A DNA stretch of 5,524 bases from JAGQTE01 sp964648005 (GTDB lineage Bacteria > Actinomycetota > Acidimicrobiia > Acidimicrobiales > Acidimicrobilacustridaceae), in assembly GCA_964648005.1 (NCBI GenBank), contig CAZYKR010000282.1, forward strand, positions 1-5,524, read 5' to 3'. This document shows positions 1-5,050 of this stretch, piece after piece. Position 1 is the stretch's first letter. Each line of letters opens with the position of its first letter. A model generated the notes under the pieces. It did not search any database and was not told the origin of the DNA. It was given only the letters and a program-made list of their open reading frames with translations. Position numbers and translations under genes: made by a program.

Positions 1-960
1 CCGCTCGCCCGAGGCCTGGTCGAAGTACTCGAGCTTCTCGCCCGAGTGCTCGGCGTGCTGGGTCAGGTCGTAGTCGCCGCGGTTGGCGATGCCCTCGAGC
101 TCGCCCCAACCCCAGGGGAAGGCGAACTCCACGTCGGACGTGCCGCTCGAGTAGTGCGACAGCTCGTCGTCGTCATGCGGCCGCAGGCGCAGCTTCTCGG
201 GCGGGATGCCGAGGTCCACGTACCAGTCGAACCGCTCCGTGCACCAGTACTCGTACCAGCGCTGGGCCTCGGCAGGAGGCACGAAGTACTCCATCTCCAT
301 CTGCTCGAACTCACGGGTGCGGAACACGAAGTTGCCGGGCGTGATCTCGTTGCGGAACGACTTGCCGATCTGCGCGATGCCGAAGGGCGGCTTGCGGCGC
401 GACGTCTGCAGGACGTTGGCGAAGTTCACGAACATGCCCTGGGCCGTCTCGGGCCGCAGGTAGCACTCGGCGCCGCTGGACTCGACGGGGCCGGCGTGCG
501 TCTTGAACATCAGGTTGAACTGCCGGGCCTCGGTGAAGGCGTCCGTGGCGCCGCAGTTCGGGCACGTCGTCGGGTCGTCGAGGTTGTCGGAGCGGAACCG
601 CTCGTGGCACTCGCGGCAGTCGACGAGCGGGTCGGTGAAGTTCGACAGGTGCCCGGAGGCCTCCCAGATGGCGGGCGGCGACAGGATGGCGGCGTCGAGG
701 CCGACCACGTCGTGGCGCAGCTGCACCATCGACCGCCACCACGCGTCCTTCACGTTGCGCAGCATCAGCACACCGATGGGGCCGTAGTCGTAGGTCGACC
801 GGAAGCCGCCGTAGATCTCGGCCGACGGGAACACGAAGCCCCGCTGGCGGCACAGCCCCACGACCTTCTCCATGAGGGTCTCGTCGTTGGGCACCTCGAC
901 CGGCACGGTGCCGGCGTCGGTTGCGGACACGTCGGACGGGGACGGATCGGTCTCGGACAT
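1..960 (-). CDS. glyS: Glycyl-tRNA synthetase, dimeric class II type (3' end outside the window)
   Basis: Cytoplasmic enzyme that charges tRNA-Gly with glycine using ATP. The 320 codons visible read without interruption from the ATG at 960. Residues 30-60 carry the family start, including EIYGG (48-52) and YDYGP (57-61). A zinc-knuckle pair follows, CREC (115-118) and CPNC (133-136). Then come RPETAQGMF (169-177), class II motif 2 FRNEITPGNFVFRTREFEQ (202-220) with its ATP-binding arginines, and the glycine-pocket stretch SSGTSDVEFAFPWGWGE (271-287). This is the single-chain alpha2 enzyme, not the GlyQ/GlyS alpha2-beta2 form. Family members are about 440-470 residues, so motif 3 and the anticodon-binding domain lie beyond the left edge. 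Residues 1-29 are a polar, acidic leader rich in S, T, D and P; many relatives begin near Met30 (base 873). I keep the ATG at 960 because a -10-like hexamer sits just upstream of it. It is divergent from the RDD gene. Confidence 0.97.
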   Translation of the reverse strand, partial: MSETDPSPSDVSATDAGTVPVEVPNDETLMEKVVGLCRQRGFVFPSAEIYGGFRSTYDYGPIGVLMLRNVKDAWWRSMVQLRHDVVGLDAAILSPPAIWEASGHLSNFTDPLVDCRECHERFRSDNLDDPTTCPNCGATDAFTEARQFNLMFKTHAGPVESSGAECYLRPETAQGMFVNFANVLQTSRRKPPFGIAQIGKSFRNEITPGNFVFRTREFEQMEMEYFVPPAEAQRWYEYWCTERFDWYVDLGIPPEKLRLRPHDDDELSHYSSGTSDVEFAFPWGWGELEGIANRGDYDLTQHAEHSGEKLEYFDQASGER

Positions 961-969
961 AGGGGCGCC

Positions 970-975
970 AGCCTA
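970..975 (-). promoter_or_regulatory. -10 hexamer candidate for glyS, nearly leaderless
   Basis: On the minus strand TAGGCT (TANNNT pattern) lies 9 bases before the glyS ATG, and no Shine-Dalgarno sequence is visible between them. Actinobacteria often use such -10 boxes with transcription beginning at or next to the start codon. No convincing -35 box is present; the expected position (about 993-998, TCGGAG on the minus strand) overlaps the start of a direct repeat. This is a pattern match, not a measured start. Confidence 0.45.
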
Positions 976-994
976 GTGCCCGACCTCGGACGCT

Positions 995-1032
995 CCGATC
1001 GGGTTGGCGAGGGCCGGCGCCGATCGGGTTGG
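995..1032. repeat. 13-base direct repeat, two copies 25 bases apart
   Basis: CCGATCGGGTTGG occurs exactly at 995-1007 and again at 1020-1032 in the glyS/RDD divergent gap. Each copy contains the 8-base palindrome CCGATCGG. The 25-base start-to-start distance is roughly two and a half helical turns. The left copy overlaps where the glyS -35 box would be. It could be a pair of regulator sites or a small local duplication. Confidence 0.6.
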
Positions 1033-1090
1033 GACCGCTCGTGGAGGCCGCGGCGCCGGCGCAGTCATATCAAGGTCACCGAAAGAACCC

Positions 1091-1119
1091 TTGGCGATCG
1101 CCGGCCGGCTCGCCAGACT
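1091..1119 (+). promoter_or_regulatory. Promoter candidate for the RDD gene (-35 TTGGCG, 17-base spacer, -10 CAGACT)
   Basis: TTGGCG at 1091-1096 matches the TTGACA -35 consensus at four of six positions. It is followed by an ideal 17-base spacer and CAGACT (1114-1119), which keeps the A at position 2 and T at position 6 of a -10 box. Only 8 bases separate the -10 from the ATG at 1128, and they contain no Shine-Dalgarno sequence, so the transcript is probably leaderless or nearly so. Both boxes overlap palindromes. Confidence 0.45.
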
Positions 1120-1124
1120 GGCGA
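1092..1124. promoter_or_regulatory. Two adjacent palindromes overlapping the RDD promoter (possible operator)
   Basis: GGCGATCGCC (1093-1102) is a perfect 10-base palindrome. TCGCCAGACTGGCGA (1110-1124) has 7-base arms around a single central A. Both are built from the half-site TGGCGA/TCGCC(A), arranged in opposite polarity in the two sites, and another TGGCGA lies at 1005-1010. The first palindrome covers the -35 box and the second the -10 box, the layout expected of a repressor operator. A one-base loop makes an RNA hairpin from the second site unlikely. No regulator gene is nearby to assign. Confidence 0.4.
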
Positions 1125-1127
1125 ACC

Positions 1128-1907
1128 ATGAGCCCGTACCGCATCGTCGATCCCACCGACGTCCTGTGGCGCCGCACCGGCGCCTTATGCTTGGACGTCG
1201 CCATCACCACCGTCATCGCCGCCGTCGTGGGCGTGCTCATCGGCTGGTTGACGTCCGCCTGGGTCGGCGTCGCCGCGTACCTGTTGAGCGGCCTGGCGTG
1301 GTGGCTCGCCGTCTCGATCGGTGTCCAAGGACGCTCGGGCGCCACACCCGGCAAGGCCCTGTGCGGGCTGCGCGTCGTGGACAGCACGGGGCGCACCATC
1401 GGCACGTCGCAGGCGGTGACGCGCACGCTGGCCTGGCCGATCGACGGGTTTCCGTACGTCGTGCCCGCCACGGCCTTCGCCGCATCGATGAGCTCGCGCA
1501 GCGGCCAGCGCGTCGGCGACCGCCTGGCGCGCACCTGGGTGGTCGACAAGGACTTCGTCGGCCTGCCGCCCGTGGCGGTCGCTCTGCCCCGCGACCCCGA
1601 GGCCGGCCTCGAGCCGTACGAGCTGCGCACCTTCGGGGATTACCTGCCCGCCGGCATGACGATCACCGAGTTGAAGGCAGCGCGGGTGCGCCCCGACCTG
1701 CCGGCGCTGGTCGCCGGCCCGCTCGCCCCGGGTGCGACGCACCGCCACGACCTGCCCGACACCTTCGAGGTGCCGGCCGACCCGTCCGAGCCCCGATGGG
1801 ATGCGGAGCGGGGGGCCTACGTGCGCTGGAACGCCGTGCACCGCACGTGGATGACCTTCGACGAGACCCGCCGGGAGTGGGTGCTGCCCGCCGGCGCCGC
1901 AGCCTGA
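1128..1907 (+). CDS. RDD-family membrane protein with C-terminal aromatic decamer repeats
   Basis: A 259-residue protein of unknown function. The RDD signature is clear: RRTGALCLD (15-23) supplies the arginine and first aspartate, and GQRVGDRLARTWVV (126-139) holds the second aspartate (D131). Between them are GATPGKALCGLRVVD (71-85) and two hydrophobic membrane segments at about 24-42 and 45-66; a weaker hydrophobic stretch is at about 101-119. From about 145 the chain is soluble, acidic and proline-rich. It ends in three tandem 10-residue units (224-253) with aromatics W224/W234/F244 and Y231/W241/W251. Start choice: the frame is open upstream to a TTG at 1029, but ATG 1128 begins just before the RDD domain and fits the promoter candidate. 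RDD proteins are loosely linked to transport or stress, with some reported as ion antiporters; nothing here identifies a substrate. The gene stands alone, divergent from glyS and convergent with recO. Confidence 0.88.
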   Translation: MSPYRIVDPTDVLWRRTGALCLDVAITTVIAAVVGVLIGWLTSAWVGVAAYLLSGLAWWLAVSIGVQGRSGATPGKALCGLRVVDSTGRTIGTSQAVTRTLAWPIDGFPYVVPATAFAASMSSRSGQRVGDRLARTWVVDKDFVGLPPVAVALPRDPEAGLEPYELRTFGDYLPAGMTITELKAARVRPDLPALVAGPLAPGATHRHDLPDTFEVPADPSEPRWDAERGAYVRWNAVHRTWMTFDETRREWVLPAGAAA

Positions 1908-1908
1908 G

Positions 1909-1925
1909 GGCGGAGAGGTCTCGCC
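1909..1925. terminator. Weak hairpin in the convergent RDD/recO gap
   Basis: GGCGGAGAGGTCTCGCC can fold as GGCG(g)AG / CTCGCC-type arms, about six pairs with one bulged G and a loop of about four bases. It lies between the RDD stop at 1907 and the recO stop at 1932, so it could serve both transcripts. There is no T-run on either side, so it is not a classic intrinsic terminator, and GC-rich DNA yields such short hairpins by chance. Confidence 0.25.
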
Positions 1926-1931
1926 TGCGGT

Positions 1932-2648
1932 TCAGCCGGCCAGACCGACGTCGACCGAGCGCAGCCGCCGCTCGAGGTGGTGCTCGAGCAACCGGGTGGC
2001 GAGCACCTCCACCTCATGGCTCGCCGGCCCGGGCGGCTCGCTGAGCGCCGAGCCGAGCTGGCCCCCGAGGATGCGCTGCAGCAGTGACAGCGCGTCCGGC
2101 GAGATGGCGCCGCCGCGGCGGCACGATCGACACAGCACCCCGCCGGCATCCTCGTCGAAGGCGACCAGGTCCTCGGTGGCGCCGCAGCTCACGCAGTGGT
2201 CGACCACCGGCCGGAACCCCTCGAGCGCCAGCGCCTTCAGGAAGAAGCCGGGCACGACGAGCGGCGAACCCTCGTCGGCCAGGGTGCGCAGCGCCCCGAC
2301 GAGCATCTCGTACAGCCGACGGTTCGGCTCGCCCTCCAGCGCCAGCTGATCGACCGCTTCGAGCAGCGGGACGGCGCGCGCCAACAGGTCCAGGTCGTCT
2401 CGGATCGCCCGGAAGTGGTCGATCGAGTCGACCTGGGTCACGGTGTCGAGCTCGCGTCCCGGGTAGAGCTGCACGGCGATGTGGCTGGTCGGCTCCAGGC
2501 GCGATCCGAACTTCGACCGGGTCTTGCGCACCCCCTTGGCGACGGCGCGCACCTTGCCGTGGCCCTTGGTCATCAGCACGACGATGCGATCGGCCTCGCC
2601 GAGCTTCCAGGTCCGCAGGACGACGCCCTGGTCCCGGTACAGCTGCAT
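1932..2648 (-). CDS. recO: DNA repair protein RecO
   Basis: A recombination mediator of the RecFOR pathway: with RecR it loads RecA onto SSB-coated single-stranded DNA and anneals complementary strands. The 238 residues match the usual family length (about 240). The N-terminal OB-fold is seen in YRDQGVVLRTWKLGEADRIV (4-23), then GHGKVRAVAKGVRKTRSKFG (29-48) with the basic DNA-binding residues. A helical region follows (about 82-150). A zinc site is formed by CVSC (152-155) and CRSC (173-176). The C-terminal tail ends in a basic helix (about 212-230). The ATG at 2648 lies 10 bases after the uppS stop, so the two are probably co-transcribed; a GGGG run in that gap is a weak ribosome site. No odd substitutions or frame breaks are seen. 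Confidence 0.96.
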   Translation of the reverse strand: MQLYRDQGVVLRTWKLGEADRIVVLMTKGHGKVRAVAKGVRKTRSKFGSRLEPTSHIAVQLYPGRELDTVTQVDSIDHFRAIRDDLDLLARAVPLLEAVDQLALEGEPNRRLYEMLVGALRTLADEGSPLVVPGFFLKALALEGFRPVVDHCVSCGATEDLVAFDEDAGGVLCRSCRRGGAISPDALSLLQRILGGQLGSALSEPPGPASHEVEVLATRLLEHHLERRLRSVDVGLAG

Positions 2649-2658
2649 CGGGCCCCGA

Positions 2659-3381
2659 TCAGTCCTCGCTGAGCCCGCCGAAGCGGCGCTCGCGGATCTG
2701 GAACTCGCGCACGGCCTCGAACAGGTCGCTGCGGCGGAAGTCGGGCCAGAGCGTCTCGGTGAAGATCAGCTCGGAGTACGCCAGCTCCCACAGGAGGTAG
2801 TTGGAGATGCGGTACTCCCCCGACGTGCGGATCATCACGTCCGGGTCCGGCATCTGCGGGTCGTAGAGGTACCGGCGGATCGTCTTCTCCGACACCTTGT
2901 CGGCCGGGACGCCGTCGCGGATCATCGCCGAGATGGCGTCGACGAGCTCGGCCCGTCCGCCGTAGTTGAAGGCGATCGTGAGCGTCATCGTCTTGTTGCG
3001 CTCGGTCAGCGCCACCGACTCGTCCATGCGACGCAGCAGGCGCTTGGGCACCCGCCAGTCGCGCCGGCCGATGAAGCGCATGCGCACGTCACGGTCGTGC
3101 AGCTCGTCGCGCCGGCGCACGAGCAGCGACTCGTTGAAGCCCATCAGGAAGCGGACCTCGTCGGTCGGCCGGCGCCAGTTCTCGGTGGAGAAGGCGTACA
3201 CCGTCAGCCACCGCACGCCGAGCTCGAGTGCCCCCTCGACCGTGTCGAACAGGGCCTCCTCGCCGGCGGCGTGCCCTTCGGTCCGCTTGAGCCCACGGCG
3301 CTGCGCCCACCGGCCGTTGCCGTCCATCACGATGGCGACGTGGGCGGGGACATGGGCGGGATCGATGCCGGGGATGGCCAC
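2659..3381 (-). CDS. uppS: Isoprenyl transferase (cis-prenyl diphosphate synthase, undecaprenyl/decaprenyl type)
   Basis: Adds isopentenyl diphosphate units in cis to an allylic diphosphate, giving the polyprenyl diphosphate lipid carrier used for peptidoglycan and other wall polymers. It acts in the cytoplasm at the membrane face. All family blocks are present in 240 residues: MDGNGRWA (19-26) with the catalytic Asp20, GH (36-37), YAFSTENW (62-69), FNYGGR (138-143), RTSGEYRISNYLLWELAYSE (185-204), and WPDF (212-215). Length and motifs are normal. Chain length cannot be read from sequence; Actinobacteria often carry a short-chain (Z-farnesyl) and a long-chain (decaprenyl) paralogue. The start is a GTG at 3381; the next in-frame Met is residue 19 inside the catalytic motif, so the start must lie at or near this GTG. 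It is first in an operon with recO and divergent from the sulfatase. Confidence 0.96.
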   Translation of the reverse strand: MAIPGIDPAHVPAHVAIVMDGNGRWAQRRGLKRTEGHAAGEEALFDTVEGALELGVRWLTVYAFSTENWRRPTDEVRFLMGFNESLLVRRRDELHDRDVRMRFIGRRDWRVPKRLLRRMDESVALTERNKTMTLTIAFNYGGRAELVDAISAMIRDGVPADKVSEKTIRRYLYDPQMPDPDVMIRTSGEYRISNYLLWELAYSELIFTETLWPDFRRSDLFEAVREFQIRERRFGGLSED

Positions 3382-3387
3382 CTGCGC

Positions 3388-3393
3388 ACCCTA
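3388..3393 (-). promoter_or_regulatory. -10 hexamer candidate, or Shine-Dalgarno, for uppS
   Basis: The minus strand carries TAGGGT 6 bases before the GTG start of uppS. As a -10 box (TANNNT) it would place transcription start at the GTG itself, as proposed for glyS. The same bases include AGGG, 7 bases before the GTG, which could instead be a ribosome site on a longer transcript. The sequence cannot separate these readings; no -35 consensus is seen upstream. Confidence 0.4.
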
Positions 3394-3442
3394 CTGCCGC
3401 GCCGCTGAAGCACCGGACACCCGGCACGGCGTCCCGGCGCGG

Positions 3443-3474
3443 GTCCGCCGGCCTCGACGCCGACGCCGGTGGAC
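3443..3474 (+). other. Stem-loop upstream of the sulfatase gene
   Basis: GTCCGCCGGC (3443-3452) can pair with GCCGGTGGAC (3465-3474) over 10 positions, one of them a G-U wobble, around a 12-base loop. It ends 7 bases before the putative ribosome site of the sulfatase. It may be a leader hairpin, an imperfect operator dyad, or the end of an uppS-antisense transcript. The high GC content raises the chance of coincidence, but this is the longest dyad I noticed in the intergenic gaps. Confidence 0.35.
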
Positions 3475-3481
3475 GGTGCGC

Positions 3482-3485
3482 GAGG
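3482..3485 (+). promoter_or_regulatory. Ribosome binding site candidate deciding the sulfatase start
   Basis: GAGG lies 10 bases before the ATG at 3496. It supports that ATG over the in-frame GTG at 3469, which would add nine residues before the signal peptide and would lie inside the right arm of the upstream stem-loop. The ATG at 3486 is in another frame and opens only a shadow frame. The overlapping GAGGAT (3482-3487) also loosely fits a -10 box, as at the RDD gene. Confidence 0.4.
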
Positions 3486-3495
3486 ATGGCCCCTC

Positions 3496-5049
3496 ATGCA
3501 CCGGCAGCGCACCAGGACCCGACGCCTCGGCATCGTCGCCCTCCTCGCCATGGCGCTGCTGGCCGGGCTGCTGGCCGCGTGCAGCGACCCGGCCGCCGAG
3601 CGCGCCGAGGACCCGCGCCCGAACGTCGTGGTGATCATGACCGACGACCAGACGCTGGCCGAGCTGGCGTCGATGCCCAAGACCAAGCGCTACCTCACCG
3701 ACGAAGGCACGAACTTCGTCAACTCGTTCGTCAGCTTCCCGCTGTGCTGCCCGGCGCGCTCGACCTACCTCACCGGGACCTACGCCCACACGCACGGCGT
3801 GGAGGACAACGTCCCGCCCAAGGGAGGCAACGACAAGCTCGACCAGAGCCAGACGTTGCCGGTGTGGCTCCAGGCCGCTGGCTACACCACCGGCCACGTC
3901 GGCAAGTACCTCAACGGCTACGGCGACGAGGCCATCGGCGAACGACCGGCTGCCGTGCCGCCCGGCTACGACGACTGGTTCGGGCTCATCGATCCCGACG
4001 TGCTCAAGTACTACGGGTTCACCGTCCTCGACAACGGCGAACGCCGCACCTACGAGGACACGGACGCCAACTACCAGACCGACGTGCTCGCCGACCGTGC
4101 CGTCGCCGACATCGCCTCGTTCAGCGAGCAGGGCAAGCCCTTCTACCTGTCGATCTGGCCACTGGCACCGCATTCGGGGACCGGGCGCGGGCAACCGAGC
4201 GTCACGAAGAGCAACGGCGCCACCCAGCAGATCGGTGTCGCTCCGGTGCCCGCACCGCGCCACGCCGGACTCTTCCCGGACGCCACCTTCCCCCGCTCGG
4301 ACTCGTGGTTCGAGCCCGACATCTCGGACAAGCCCGACGAGATGGCCCAGACACGGCAACGCATGGATCAGGGCATCTCCGACCTCGGCCTCGACGGCGT
4401 CGACATCGAAGAGGTCGTGGACATCACCTACCGCAGCCGCCTCCAGTCACTACAGGCCGTCGACGACCTCATCGAGAAGGTCGTGATCGCCCTCGACGAG
4501 CAGGGCCAGCTCGACAACACGGTCATCATGTTCACCTCCGACAACGGATGGCTCTTCGGCGAGCACGGCATCCCGTTCGCCAAGGTCGTGCTGTACGAAG
4601 AGTCGATCCGGGTCCCGATGGTCGCCCGCGGCCCCGGCTTCCCCAAGGGCAAGGTCGTGACCCAGCCCACCGTGAACGTCGACCTCACCGCCACCGTCCT
4701 CGACGCCGCCGACGCCACCCCGGCCATCGCCCAGCAGGGCACACCGCTGCAGGTCGTCGCCAACGACCCCGAGGCGGGCAAGGACCGCGCCGTGCTGCTG
4801 GAGGCGGCGTGGGAGAAGTTCGACTACGACGCCGTGCGCGTCGCCGGGTACATGTACGCCGAGTACACCTCGGGGTCGGTGGAGCTCTACGACCTGTTCA
4901 ACGACCCGCACCAGCTCGACAACAAGGCCGGCGATGCGCTCTACGCCGGCGTGCAGCGGCGGCTGGCCCAGGCCTTGGCGGAGCTGCGCGCCTGCCAGGG
5001 CCAGGGCTGCATCGTCACCGTGCCCCAGGCCGAGCTGCGCGGCAGCTGA
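3496..5049 (+). CDS. Lipoprotein sulfatase, formylglycine-dependent type I (arylsulfatase / N-acetylglucosamine-6-sulfatase-like)
   Basis: Hydrolyses sulfate esters, probably outside the membrane. The 517-residue chain starts with a signal peptide: basic RQRTRTRR (3-10), a hydrophobic core (11-27) and lipobox LAAC ending at Cys29, so the mature protein is probably lipid-anchored. The active site is complete: NVVVIMTDDQ (43-52) with metal ligands D50 and D51; C84-C85-P-A-R88, where Cys84 of CxPxR would become formylglycine; GKYLNGY (136-142) with Lys137; APH with His226; TSDNG with D349 and N350; GEHG with His357; and Lys363. GKYLNGY, the PPGYDDWFG stretch and the VELYDLFNDPHQLDN tail resemble the glucosamine-6-sulfatase branch, but the substrate could be another sulfated glycan or aryl ester. 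A formylglycine-generating enzyme is needed and is not in this window. Divergent from uppS; the helicase gene begins one base after its stop. Confidence 0.93.
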   Translation: MHRQRTRTRRLGIVALLAMALLAGLLAACSDPAAERAEDPRPNVVVIMTDDQTLAELASMPKTKRYLTDEGTNFVNSFVSFPLCCPARSTYLTGTYAHTHGVEDNVPPKGGNDKLDQSQTLPVWLQAAGYTTGHVGKYLNGYGDEAIGERPAAVPPGYDDWFGLIDPDVLKYYGFTVLDNGERRTYEDTDANYQTDVLADRAVADIASFSEQGKPFYLSIWPLAPHSGTGRGQPSVTKSNGATQQIGVAPVPAPRHAGLFPDATFPRSDSWFEPDISDKPDEMAQTRQRMDQGISDLGLDGVDIEEVVDITYRSRLQSLQAVDDLIEKVVIALDEQGQLDNTVIMFTSDNGWLFGEHGIPFAKVVLYEESIRVPMVARGPGFPKGKVVTQPTVNVDLTATVLDAADATPAIAQQGTPLQVVANDPEAGKDRAVLLEAAWEKFDYDAVRVAGYMYAEYTSGSVELYDLFNDPHQLDNKAGDALYAGVQRRLAQALAELRACQGQGCIVTVPQAELRGS

Positions 5050-5050
5050 G

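Larger units (their letters stand above)
961..1127. other. Divergent intergenic region between glyS and the RDD gene
   Basis: These 167 bases contain no gene I can support. They hold the two opposed promoter candidates, the 13-base direct repeat and the TGGCGA palindromes listed separately. The stretch 1033-1090 between the repeat and the palindromes shows no clear element beyond GC-rich sequence and a short AT-richer patch near 1065-1072. Reading frames that cross the gap in this direction are shadows of glyS or start at unlikely TTG/GTG codons. Confidence 0.7.

Noticed and set aside
1030..1041. TGGGACCGC, similar to the T-box core TGGNACCGC found ahead of some tRNA synthetase genes
   Set aside because: It is on the plus strand, so it would lead into the RDD gene and not glyS, and there is no room or visible stem I/specifier structure. 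Treated as chance.
1029..1127. Longer N-terminus for the RDD protein from a TTG at 1029
   Set aside because: The extra 33 residues lack RDD similarity, would span the promoter and palindromes, and the start would be a rare TTG. ATG 1128 is preferred.
46..1131. Long plus-strand open frame (361 codons) opposite glyS
   Set aside because: Antisense shadow of a strongly supported glyS frame; its composition (A, R, V, G, L and H with no motif) is typical of open frames caused by high GC.
1004..2044. Plus-strand open frame of 346 codons overlapping the RDD gene and the recO 3' end
   Set aside because: Arginine- and alanine-rich, no recognisable domain, and it overlaps two well-supported genes.
2479..3408. 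Plus-strand frame of 309 codons opposite uppS and recO
   Set aside because: Antisense to two genes with complete conserved motifs; no domain of its own.
3745..3750. The CC pair in the sulfatase signature as a possible damaged active site
   Set aside because: C84-C85-P-A-R still fits CxPxR with Cys84 as the modified residue; the second Cys occupies the variable position, so the site is intact.
3391..4359. Minus-strand open frame of 322 codons opposite the sulfatase
   Set aside because: The sulfatase frame carries a full catalytic motif set; the antisense frame shows none.
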